Shown here: one piece after another, positions 28,136 through 35,602 of the stretch | Position numbering within the stretch: the first letter of the stretch is position 1 | How the letters are laid out: each line of letters starts with the position of its first letter | Program-made: the position numbers and the translations under genes | Assembly (NCBI RefSeq): GCF_029873255.1 | Contig: NZ_CP123622.1 | Span: 2,393,001-2,457,000, forward strand | Source of the DNA: Pigmentibacter sp. JX0631 | GTDB taxonomy: Bacteria; Bdellovibrionota_B; Oligoflexia; Silvanigrellales; Silvanigrellaceae | Reading direction: 5' to 3' | Length of the DNA: 64,000 nucleotides | Notes under the pieces: model-generated | The model's database searches: none | The model's input: only the letters and a program-made list of their open reading frames with translations | Told to the model about the DNA's origin: nothing

Positions 28136-28736
28136 TTACTTTAGTTGTTTCTTAAGTTCTGTTGCTCCTTGCATGAGCGCTGAATTAGATGCAGGTACAT
28201 TTTTCAAAGCATTTAAGATCATAAAGTCGTGAATCATTCCGTTATATCTTGAAGTAACAACTGGAACTTTAGCTGAATTTAGTTTTCTTCCATATTGCTT
28301 TTAAAGCAACTACGGTTGCAATATTCGCGCCAGCGCTATCTCCAATAACATCAGACTGTTTTACAAGATCTTTGATAAATCTTTCATATCCTTTATATTC
28401 TCCCAATACCCATCCTCCTCCATGAAAATAAATAAATGCAGGAAGAACTTTTTTTGAATTATCAGGGCGAATTATTTTTACTTTAATTTTATTGCCATTG
28501 TTTCTAGGAATAAGTCTTTCTGTTACTACTAATTTATCTTTTGCCTTTGTATTGTCTTGTGCATCTTGAAAACCTGTAAAAGCTTTTCTTGCATCTTGAA
28601 TTGGAAGTTCAAATAATTGAGTCTTATTCTAATTTACCATTTCAATTAAGTTTTGTGTATTATATTCTAAATTATTATTTGCATAAAGATTTTGAAATGA
28701 AAAAAATAACGAAATAATTAATGATTTATTAAGCAT
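28136..28736 (-). pseudogene. Decayed alpha/beta-hydrolase (acetyl-esterase-like)
   Basis: Reading from ATG at 28734-28736, a signal peptide (SLIISLFFSFQNLYA) and the start of a secreted hydrolase are followed by an in-frame TAG at codon 36. After the stop the frame continues with FIYFHGGGWVLGEYKGYERF (oxyanion-hole HGGGW motif) and then jumps from LVKQSD to VIGDSAGANIATVVALKA (nucleophile elbow GDSAG). The usual roughly 35-45 residues of strand and RLAPE region between them are missing. After ALKAIW the frame shifts to GRKLNSAKVPVV and SRYNGMIHDFMILNAL, which holds the catalytic-His motif. The segment that should hold the catalytic Asp is gone. One nonsense codon, two internal deletions and a frameshift make this a clear relic of an Aes/lipase-type esterase. 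Confidence 0.87.
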
Positions 28737-28832
28737 ATATTCCTCTGATAATTAAATTTAGTTTAAAGAAATAAAAAAAAGGAATATATTGACTAGTATA
28801 GGATTAAATTGTTGTCAATTATTTTAGATTAA

Positions 28833-29981
28833 TTATTTATAATTCAATTTATCAGCTATTTCTTGGCCAATATGATATAATTTAATCTTTGAGTTTTTCA
28901 TTAATTCATTTGCTGTGAAACCTGTATGGCCGTCTTCCACTATTGTGATTATTTCTGCTAAACCTAATTTAGATTTAAGTTCAAGTTTATTCTTTGTTAC
29001 GTTTCCAAAAATACCTATTAATTTATGGTCATTTTTTAAAGCTAATTGTGATACTGTACTAACGGCTTTTCCGTATAAGGTAAGGTCATCTAAACTTCCC
29101 TCACCGCAAACAATTAAATCTGAACCACTAAAACTCGGGGCTAAGGCAATAGCTTTTGCAATTTTCTTAGAACCCATTTCAATTTTTAAATTAGGAAAAA
29201 TTGCAGACATTCCTATGCATATTCCGCCTCCTGCACCTGTAAAAGCATCTTCTAGCTTCGGAATTTGCGGACAATCGTGTTTAAGAACATTCCAAAAATG
29301 ATAAATTTGTTTTTCAATATGTGGTATACTAGAATCTTTCGCTCCTTTTTGTTTTAAAAAAGAGGTTAATGTGACTCCAGGTCCTTTAGCTGGCGCATTT
29401 ACATCACAGAGAGCGTGAATTCTACATTTTTTCATGTATTCAGGTAGCTCTTCTTTTTTGAATGAACGAATTTTAGACATATTGTTGATGCAAGGTCTTA
29501 GTCTATTTCCTTGTTCATCATAGGCTGATAATCCAAAAGCACTGGCTATCCCCCAACCTGCGTCAGCAGTAAGAGTACCTCCAATACATAACCAAACTTC
29601 TTGCGGTCTTAATGGAAAAGTTTTTTGCAATAACCGCCCAAAACCCCATGTATTAGACTCTAATAAGACTTCTTCTGTCGCGAGTGATTTTGAGTTTCCT
29701 AAAACTTCAGCAGATTCGAGTACGGCAAGGCGTCTGGCATTCTGCCAATAAATGTTAGCTTCAGTCTGCCTTCCTAGAAGATCAGATACTTCTATGCGAA
29801 GCGATTCCATTCCTATATGAGCAGCAATTAAGGCAGCGCTACCTTCGCCTCCATCCGCCATGGGGCGTTGAATAATTTCAATTTTGGGATTTCTATTTCT
29901 TATTCCATCAGCAACTAATTCACAAACTTGGCGAGCTGTAAAGGTACCTTTGAATTTATCAAAGGCTAAGACTATTTTCAT
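28833..29981 (-). CDS. glxK: Glycerate 2-kinase (GarK/GlxK family)
   Basis: Phosphorylates D-glycerate with ATP to 2-phosphoglycerate. The 382-residue length and N-terminus KIVLAFDKFKGTFTA (compare iApDsFKgslsA) fit glycerate kinase type 1. Other family segments are RPMADGGEGSAAL, GGTLTADAGWGIASAFG, DVNAPAKGPGV and GAGGGICIGM, ending with CGEGSLDDLTLYGKAV. The start is ATG at 29981 after AAGGAG. It stands alone beside the esterase relic and is divergent from acpP across about 208 bases. Confidence 0.93.
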   Translation of the reverse strand: MKIVLAFDKFKGTFTARQVCELVADGIRNRNPKIEIIQRPMADGGEGSAALIAAHIGMESLRIEVSDLLGRQTEANIYWQNARRLAVLESAEVLGNSKSLATEEVLLESNTWGFGRLLQKTFPLRPQEVWLCIGGTLTADAGWGIASAFGLSAYDEQGNRLRPCINNMSKIRSFKKEELPEYMKKCRIHALCDVNAPAKGPGVTLTSFLKQKGAKDSSIPHIEKQIYHFWNVLKHDCPQIPKLEDAFTGAGGGICIGMSAIFPNLKIEMGSKKIAKAIALAPSFSGSDLIVCGEGSLDDLTLYGKAVSTVSQLALKNDHKLIGIFGNVTKNKLELKSKLGLAEIITIVEDGHTGFTANELMKNSKIKLYHIGQEIADKLNYK

Positions 29982-30189
29982 GATTTGCTCCTTACGCCCA
30001 ATAATAGATTCTTAGAATTCAGAACTCAATATACTATAGAACAAAAAATGTGATGTTCAAAAGTTACTCTAAATTGTGCATTGCTTTTATCATTCCTCTT
30101 TGTTAAAGAAGCCTTAGCAGAGGTATTTGTTAATATCATAACAAGTTTCCTCTTTTTTAGATTAAATTCTTCTTTTGGGGTAATACACA

Positions 30190-30441
30190 ATGGATACGCA
30201 GCTTGATGCAAAGCAAATGGAAATGAAGTTAATTAAGATCGTAGCAGAAAAGTTGAATATAGAGGAAAAAAATATAACGACAGCTTCTCGCTTTCAAGAA
30301 GATCTTGGTGCTGACTCTCTAGACATCGTTGAGCTTCTTATGGAAATTGAAGAAGTGTTTGGTGTAAATATTTCTGATGAAGAATCTGAACGCCTAAAAA
30401 CAGTAGGCGATGCGGTTAAATTCATCGTGGCAAAGCTATAA
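30190..30441 (+). CDS. acpP: Acyl carrier protein
   Basis: An 83-residue acidic protein carrying acyl chains in fatty-acid synthesis. The phosphopantetheine attachment site is Ser43 in DLGADSLDIVELLMEIEE (the DSL motif). The remaining helices (ERLKTVGDAVKFIV) are standard. About five residues extend the usual N-terminus. It is followed at once by a strong rho-independent terminator, so it forms its own transcript. The usual partner genes (fabG, fabF) are not beside it. Confidence 0.96.
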   Translation: MDTQLDAKQMEMKLIKIVAEKLNIEEKNITTASRFQEDLGADSLDIVELLMEIEEVFGVNISDEESERLKTVGDAVKFIVAKL

Positions 30442-30451
30442 AGGCAAAGTC

Positions 30452-30485
30452 AAAAAAAAGGCACCTATTTGGTGCCTTTTTTTTT
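30452..30485 (+). terminator. Rho-independent terminator after acpP
   Basis: GGCACC at 30460-30465 and GGTGCC at 30471-30476 form a stem with a five-base loop TATTT. It is extended by an A-tract on the left and a nine-base T-tract at 30477-30485. It lies ten bases after the acpP stop codon. Confidence 0.92.
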
Positions 30486-30538
30486 GTTTTTAAATTCTAA
30501 TTTTCTTGGCTTAGTAATTCAGAGAAAAGGGAAAGAAC

Positions 30539-30994
30539 ATGAAAATAGCTATTGCAGCAGATCATGCTGGTAGAGAACTTAAAAGTTATGTAATTGATTT
30601 CTTGACTCTCACTAATCATCAAGTGCTTGATTATGGAGTTGCCGCAGATTCTTCTGCTTCTGTTGATTATCCAGATTATGCAGATATTGTGGCCTCTGAA
30701 GTTTCAAGCGGTCGATGCGATCGTGGAATTTTAATTTGTGGAACTGGCATAGGAATGTGCATTACAGCAAATAAGTTTCCTAGCGTAAGAGCTGCTGTAG
30801 TTAATGATGAATTTACCGCACGCATGAGTAGAGCACACAATGACTCTAATATTATGTGTTTAGGTTCAAGAATTGTGAATTATCAAAGAGCAATTGACTT
30901 TGTGAAAATTTGGCTTGCAACTGAATGTGAAGAAGGTCGCCATAGAAGTCGTATTAGTAAAGTAAGTGCAATAGAAAAGAGGCTATCTCAATGA
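30539..30994 (+). CDS. rpiB: Ribose-5-phosphate isomerase B
   Basis: Interconverts ribose 5-phosphate and ribulose 5-phosphate in the pentose phosphate pathway. The N-terminus [14 protein letters not shown] holds Asp8-His9. The catalytic loop is [17 protein letters not shown] with Cys67. [12 protein letters not shown] is also typical of the family. At 151 residues the length is standard. Its stop codon overlaps the glyA start (ATGA at 30991-30994), showing translational coupling. Confidence 0.96.
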   Translation: MKIAIAADHAGRELKSYVIDFLTLTNHQVLDYGVAADSSASVDYPDYADIVASEVSSGRCDRGILICGTGIGMCITANKFPSVRAAVVNDEFTARMSRAHNDSNIMCLGSRIVNYQRAIDFVKIWLATECEEGRHRSRISKVSAIEKRLSQ

Positions 30995-32283
30995 ATCAAT
31001 TTCTCTCTTTAGAACGAGCAGAATTATTAAACACTGATCCTGAAATTGCGAAACTTTTTGGAAAAGAAAGTCAACGGCTGAATGAAGGTTTAGAATTAAT
31101 AGCATCAGAAAATGTGGCAAGTCCTGCAGTTTTAGCTGCGTTGAGCAGCGTTTTATCTAATAAGTATGCAGAAGGATATCCTGGTAAAAGATACTACGGT
31201 GGTTGTGAATTTAATGATGAAGTTGAGCAAATTGCTATCGATAGAATCAAAAAAATCTATGGAGCTGAACACGCAAATGTTCAACCACATAGTGGAGCAC
31301 AGGCAAATCAAGCAGTTTTTTTAGCAGTTTTAAAGCCAGGTGATACATTTTTAGGAATGAATTTATCACACGGCGGGCATTTAACTCACGGTTCTCCTGT
31401 AAATATTTCTGGTATGTACTATAAAGCGGAAGCTTATGGTGTAGATGAAAATGGTTTTATTAATTATGAAGATGTTGCAAAAAAAGCGCATGAATGTAAA
31501 CCAAAATTAATTATTGCTGGCGCTAGCGCTTATCCTAGATCCATTGATTTTGCAAAATTTAAAAAAATTGCAGATGAAGTTGGTGCTTTGTTAATGGTTG
31601 ACATGGCTCATATAGCGGGTTTAGTTGCTGGCGGACAACATCAAAGTCCAGTGCCATTTGCTGATTTTGTCACAACAACTACGCATAAAACTCTGCGTGG
31701 ACCGAGGGGCGGTGTTATTCTTTGCAAAGAAGCTTTTGCAAAAGCTATCGACAAGGCAATATTTCCTGGCTTGCAAGGTGGTCCTTTAATGCATGTTATT
31801 GGAGCTAAAGCTGTCGCTTTTGGTGAAGCTTTAAATCCAGCTTTTAAACTTTATGCTGAACAAATTGTTGTAAATGCCCGTGTACTTGCTGATACACTGT
31901 TAGAAAATGGTGTTGAACTTGTTTCTGGTGGGACAGACAACCATTTAATTTTGATAAATCTAAAAAATTCTCCACTCAGTGGAAAAGATGCTGAAGAGAG
32001 ACTTGCAAAAATTGATTTAACAGTAAATAAAAATAGTGTGCCAAATGATCCTCGCAAACCTATGGTTACTAGCGGTATTCGAATAGGGACACCTGCTGTG
32101 ACAACACGAGGATTAGTAGCTGATGATATGAAGATACTAGGCACAGCTATTGCCTATGCATTAAAAAATGATGATTCATTGTTAGATAAGGCAAAAGAGT
32201 TGGTAGCTGGACTTTGTAAAAAATATCCTCTTTACAGTGATTCTCTTCAACATAAAGGTTATGTTTCTCCTCATTTAGGATAA
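30991..32283 (+). CDS. glyA: Serine hydroxymethyltransferase
   Basis: PLP enzyme converting serine and tetrahydrofolate to glycine and methylene-tetrahydrofolate. The PLP-binding Lys233 is in [14 protein letters not shown]. Other family segments are [45 protein letters not shown] and [13 protein letters not shown]. The 430 residues match the family length. It overlaps rpiB by four bases and precedes nrdR by seven, giving a compact rpiB-glyA-nrdR-ribE run. Confidence 0.97.
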   Translation: MNQFLSLERAELLNTDPEIAKLFGKESQRLNEGLELIASENVASPAVLAALSSVLSNKYAEGYPGKRYYGGCEFNDEVEQIAIDRIKKIYGAEHANVQPHSGAQANQAVFLAVLKPGDTFLGMNLSHGGHLTHGSPVNISGMYYKAEAYGVDENGFINYEDVAKKAHECKPKLIIAGASAYPRSIDFAKFKKIADEVGALLMVDMAHIAGLVAGGQHQSPVPFADFVTTTTHKTLRGPRGGVILCKEAFAKAIDKAIFPGLQGGPLMHVIGAKAVAFGEALNPAFKLYAEQIVVNARVLADTLLENGVELVSGGTDNHLILINLKNSPLSGKDAEERLAKIDLTVNKNSVPNDPRKPMVTSGIRIGTPAVTTRGLVADDMKILGTAIAYALKNDDSLLDKAKELVAGLCKKYPLYSDSLQHKGYVSPHLG

Positions 32284-32290
32284 TTACTAT

Positions 32291-32788
32291 ATGAAGTGTC
32301 TTCAGTGCCAAAATCCTGAAAGTAAAGTTTTAGAAAGTAGAGAAAGTAGGGATGGAAGAACGGTAAGAAGACGAAGAGAGTGTGTCTCTTGTGGATATCG
32401 TTTTACTACTTTTGAACGTTCTGAAGAACAGCCTTTATATGTGATTAAAAGAGATGGAACGAGGGAGCTTTTCAATCGAGAAAAGCTTCTAAAAAGTATG
32501 GGTATAGCGTGTCAAAAGCGCTCAGTGAGTTCAAAAAGTTTAGATGCCATTTCAGATTGGGTGGAAAGCACTTGTCATTCCTCAGAAGAAAGAGAAATGC
32601 CTTCTTATAAAATCGGTGAACTTGTTTTAGAAGCCCTTTTAAAACTAGATCCGGTTGCTTATGTAAGGTTTGCTTCTGTATATCGGGCATTTTCAAGTCC
32701 TGAAGATTTTGTTTGTGAATTGAAAATGTTAACTGAAAAAGCTCAAAATAAGAATAATTTTAAAATTGATCTTGAAAAAGATAATTGA
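32291..32788 (+). CDS. nrdR: Ribonucleotide-reductase repressor NrdR
   Basis: A 165-residue regulator that represses nrd genes by sensing ATP and dATP. The N-terminal zinc ribbon uses Cys3, Cys6, Cys31 and Cys34 (MKCLQC and ECVSCGYRFTTFER). An ATP-cone domain follows, starting VIKRDGTRELFNREKLLKS. The placement between glyA and ribE matches the common glyA/nrdR/rib order in many proteobacteria. No NrdR box was searched for systematically in this window. Confidence 0.97.
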   Translation: MKCLQCQNPESKVLESRESRDGRTVRRRRECVSCGYRFTTFERSEEQPLYVIKRDGTRELFNREKLLKSMGIACQKRSVSSKSLDAISDWVESTCHSSEEREMPSYKIGELVLEALLKLDPVAYVRFASVYRAFSSPEDFVCELKMLTEKAQNKNNFKIDLEKDN

Positions 32789-32832
32789 ACTGAATATTTT
32801 AAATGTACATGATTTTAAAAGTTGGAGTTTTT

Positions 32833-33480
32833 ATGTTTACTGGAATTGTCCGGGATTTGGGTAAAGTTGAATTTCTTTTGAAATGCGAAAACTCTTTAAA
32901 GCTCACTATTTCATCTAATTTAGATATCTCATTTTATGCATTAGGTGCTAGTGTTTCATGTAATGGATGTTGTTTAACAGTAATTGAGTCTTATGCAAAA
33001 AATAAAATTAGTTACTTTACTGTAGATGTGGGATATCAAAGTCTTGCTCTTACTAATTTAGGAAAATTAAAACTTGGCTCAATTTTAAATATAGAACCAG
33101 CTTTGAGACTTGGTGATTCCTTAGGTGGACATCATGTAACAGGGCATGTCGATGCACTTTGTAATATCTCATATTTTGAAAAATTGGATGATGAATTTTG
33201 GAAACTTAAAATAAATATTCCGCAAGAGTTTTCTCAATGGATAATATTGAAAGGAAGTATTGCTGTAGCAGGAATTAGTCTTACTATTGCAAAAATTGAT
33301 ACCTTTCAAAATGGTGATTCTGTCATAGAAATTATGATAATCCCACATACTTTTAGTAACACTATTTTGCACGAATTTAGGGCAGATATGGAGATAGAAA
33401 TTGAATTTGATCAAACGGTTAAGACTATTGCTTCTGTTGTGAAAAATATGTTACCAGGTTATATTCAAGCACGTAAATAG
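32833..33480 (+). CDS. ribE: Riboflavin synthase, alpha subunit
   Basis: Makes riboflavin from two molecules of 6,7-dimethyl-8-ribityllumazine. The preferred start at 32833 gives the canonical N-terminus MFTGIVRDLGKVEF and 215 residues; GGAG lies at 32824-32827. An in-frame upstream ATG at 32803 would add ten residues that the family does not have. The two lumazine-binding repeats are visible: GASVSCNGCCLTVIE with LGDSLGGHHVTGHVDA, then the second half ILKGSIAVAGISLTIAKID. The other rib genes except a RibD-type reductase at 1094 are outside the window. Confidence 0.94.
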   Translation: MFTGIVRDLGKVEFLLKCENSLKLTISSNLDISFYALGASVSCNGCCLTVIESYAKNKISYFTVDVGYQSLALTNLGKLKLGSILNIEPALRLGDSLGGHHVTGHVDALCNISYFEKLDDEFWKLKINIPQEFSQWIILKGSIAVAGISLTIAKIDTFQNGDSVIEIMIIPHTFSNTILHEFRADMEIEIEFDQTVKTIASVVKNMLPGYIQARK

Positions 33481-33512
33481 CGGCTTCAACAATTTGGGAA
33501 AATAGTAAACCT

Positions 33513-35150
33513 ATGTCTTTTGATCTGCAAAAAAATAATGTTGCGGTTCATTCCTCTCGCCTAACTCCGGAATTCAAAAAAGTATTCTACGCTGAGTCTG
33601 GTAAAACGTATTTGAAACAGGTGAAAGCTCTGCCTCAAATGAATGCTGAAGGATGTACGGAATCACAAGTTGTGAAGTTAAATGATGATTCACAATTAAT
33701 TTCAGATTCTAAAATATATGCGTTAAAAAAAAGACTACTAGCACCTGCTTGGTGGGTTGAAGGTCTATTATTGAGTTTAGGAGCCAAAGAAGCTTGGTTT
33801 GATTCTCTAGTAGCAAAACGCCTAGGTAAGGTGGTTACTGCGCCTTCTAAAATTAATGCAAAAAATATTGTACTTTTATTTGGTATTTGGCATGAAGCTT
33901 TATCAAAGATATTTGCTTTAAAAAAAGATAATTTATCACTTAAATTTCAAATAAATAAATATTTATCTGGCACTCAAAAGGATGTTTTAGAAGCTTGTAA
34001 ACTATTAGAAGAAACCTGGGTGACACCATATAATTTATATGAAATTAAGCATGCGAAAAAAAATAAGCAGTTTAATTTGGCAAAATCTGGAAGTTTTTCC
34101 TTTATCAGGCATGCTCAGGTTGAAAATGATGTCGATGGAATTTGGCTTTCAATGACTTTATCCCAGCCTATTCAAACTTTATATATGATGGAAAAGGTTA
34201 ATTTTAATAGTAATTCTCTTAAAGCGTCATTTATCAGTATAAATCCTGTGGTTATTCAATCTATGGGACGTAAGGCAAGTATCAAAAAAATATTAAACTA
34301 TCTGTTTCTAGAATATTCAAAACAAGAAGGGATAGAATTTAATATCAGCAATTGGGGTTCAATACCTATTGATACAAAAAATATTAGTAGTTTTCATAAA
34401 GAAATACTGGCTAGTGTACCTTCTTTATATGATCATGGTGTTTTAGGTTGGAATATAGCTGCGCCTAATATCAAACTTTCTGAATTAAAAAATAAAATGT
34501 TAGATAATTTTAGTAATTCTTCAGATAATAGAACAAGTTCTATTGTCTATTGTTGGCAAATGTCAGAACAGGCAAAAGAGGCTTTTGAGTTAGAACAGGC
34601 CATAAGTGAAAAACTTATGACTTTTTCGCAAGAAGAAAATTTACATGAAGCAAAAACTATAAATTCTTTATATAAAGCAAAGAAATCTGAAACTTTATTT
34701 CCAGAGCCACCTCCAGATCAATTAACTAAAATTAGAAAAGAAAAAGCTTTAAAACAAGAAAAATTAGATAAGTTAGAGAAAAAAATTGAATTGAAAAAAG
34801 AAACTACATTGAAAAAAACTTTAACTAAAAAAGTTCCTGTGGAAACTTTATTTGATGCATCAGAACAAATAAAAAATAAAAATTGTGAAATATTTGAAAA
34901 TAAAAAGAATGATCTAGAGAGAATAGAGAAAGTTACTAAGAAAAAAGAAATTGTCAGAAAAAAAGAATTGTCTATTAAAGAAACATTGTCAGACGATGAC
35001 TTTATAGTCTTAGTTTCAGAATTTTATGAATCTCTAAAACCTTTACAAAAAAAAGCTTTCGAACGTGAACGCGCTGGTATGAATCCGGAACAATTTAGGC
35101 TTTATATGACACCTATTTTAAAACGTAAAAGTAACAAGGTATTGAAATAA
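33513..35150 (+). CDS. Unrecognised 545-residue protein with charged helical tail
   Basis: I do not recognise this protein. Residues 1-370 look like a soluble mixed alpha/beta region with notable Trp clusters (APAWWVEGLLLSLGAKEAWF, VSGIW-like and CWQMSEQAKEAF). Residues 375-505 are very rich in Lys and Glu with heptad-like spacing (EKALKQEKLDKLEKKIELK and similar), suggesting a long coiled coil or extended helix. The C-terminal 45 residues form a smaller ordered block ending GMNPEQFRLYMTPILKRK. There is no signal peptide. It follows ribE by 32 bases and is convergent with the small peptide gene at 35312. It may be lineage specific. Confidence 0.75.
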   Translation: MSFDLQKNNVAVHSSRLTPEFKKVFYAESGKTYLKQVKALPQMNAEGCTESQVVKLNDDSQLISDSKIYALKKRLLAPAWWVEGLLLSLGAKEAWFDSLVAKRLGKVVTAPSKINAKNIVLLFGIWHEALSKIFALKKDNLSLKFQINKYLSGTQKDVLEACKLLEETWVTPYNLYEIKHAKKNKQFNLAKSGSFSFIRHAQVENDVDGIWLSMTLSQPIQTLYMMEKVNFNSNSLKASFISINPVVIQSMGRKASIKKILNYLFLEYSKQEGIEFNISNWGSIPIDTKNISSFHKEILASVPSLYDHGVLGWNIAAPNIKLSELKNKMLDNFSNSSDNRTSSIVYCWQMSEQAKEAFELEQAISEKLMTFSQEENLHEAKTINSLYKAKKSETLFPEPPPDQLTKIRKEKALKQEKLDKLEKKIELKKETTLKKTLTKKVPVETLFDASEQIKNKNCEIFENKKNDLERIEKVTKKKEIVRKKELSIKETLSDDDFIVLVSEFYESLKPLQKKAFERERAGMNPEQFRLYMTPILKRKSNKVLK

Positions 35151-35245
35151 TTTACTAATAATAGCTTTCTTTACTAATGATGAATTTCAGAAAACCTGCA
35201 AAATTTTTAATAAATGCATTTACTTTTAAGTGCAAGTTATTGCAC

Positions 35246-35285
35246 AAAAAAGACTGAATACTAAAATTCTAATAGTATTCAGTCT
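35246..35285 (-). terminator. Rho-independent terminator of the small peptide gene
   Basis: AGACTGAATACTA at 35251-35263 and TAGTATTCAGTCT at 35273-35285 are perfect 13-base complements with a nine-base loop. Read on the minus strand, the stem is followed by a six-T tract (35251 down to 35246). It lies 26 bases after the peptide stop. On the plus strand the stem is followed only by CGTTT, so it chiefly ends minus-strand transcription. Confidence 0.82.
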
Positions 35286-35311
35286 CGTTTAAAATGAACT
35301 TATTTAAGTAA

Positions 35312-35446
35312 CTATTTAGACTCAGTATCATCATCCATTTCGAAACCAAGTTCTTTCAGTTTTTCAATAGTTTCAACAGTGAATGAGGTTTCTGTATCAT
35401 TTTTTAAACCCAAACCGCGAAATTCTTCTAAGTGATTTCTTCCCAT
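35312..35446 (-). CDS. 44-residue peptide, candidate substrate of the YcaO protein
   Basis: ATG at 35444-35446 is preceded on the minus strand by AAAGGA at five bases' spacing. The stop is TAG at 35312-35314. The peptide begins MGRNHLEEFRGLGLKNDTET and ends IEKLKELGFEMDDDTESK. It is acidic, lacks Cys and has Ser or Thr at nine positions. It has no signal peptide or membrane segment. It is divergent from the PhyH-YcaO gene, and it has a promoter-like sequence and a terminator of its own. Those three signals support a real gene. YcaO enzymes modify ribosomal peptides, so a precursor role is a reasonable guess, but lack of Cys limits heterocycle types to Ser/Thr-derived azolines, thioamides or amidines. 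Confidence 0.65.
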   Translation of the reverse strand: MGRNHLEEFRGLGLKNDTETSFTVETIEKLKELGFEMDDDTESK

Positions 35447-35491
35447 AGTGTTCCTTTCATTTATTCAAGTTGTTATTTAAGACACAAATTT

Positions 35492-35520
35492 ATTGTATCA
35501 TTAGTTTTTTTGAATTACAA
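35492..35520 (-). promoter_or_regulatory. Sigma-70-like promoter of the peptide gene
   Basis: On the minus strand, TTGTAA (35520-35515) and TACAAT (35497-35492) are separated by exactly 17 bases, giving good matches to the -35 and -10 consensus. The predicted start lies near 35485, leaving a leader of about 40 bases before the peptide ATG. A weaker candidate for the divergent YcaO gene is CTGACT (35553-35558), an 18-base spacer and TATATT (35577-35582). Confidence 0.48.
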
Positions 35521-35602
35521 CTTTCTTGAAAGATTTTATTTATTTTAAGTAACTGACTTGTAAAATTTTAAAATTATATATTTTTCTAATAGGTAATTTA
35601 TA

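Noticed and set aside
28915-29301. A 128-codon plus-strand frame
   Set aside because: It lies inside the well-supported glycerate kinase gene on the other strand and shows no motif.
35312-35446. The 44-residue frame as an antitoxin or simple leader peptide
   Set aside because: There is no toxin partner, and a terminator directly after the stop with no downstream gene argues against an attenuator leader. The YcaO neighbour is the better context.
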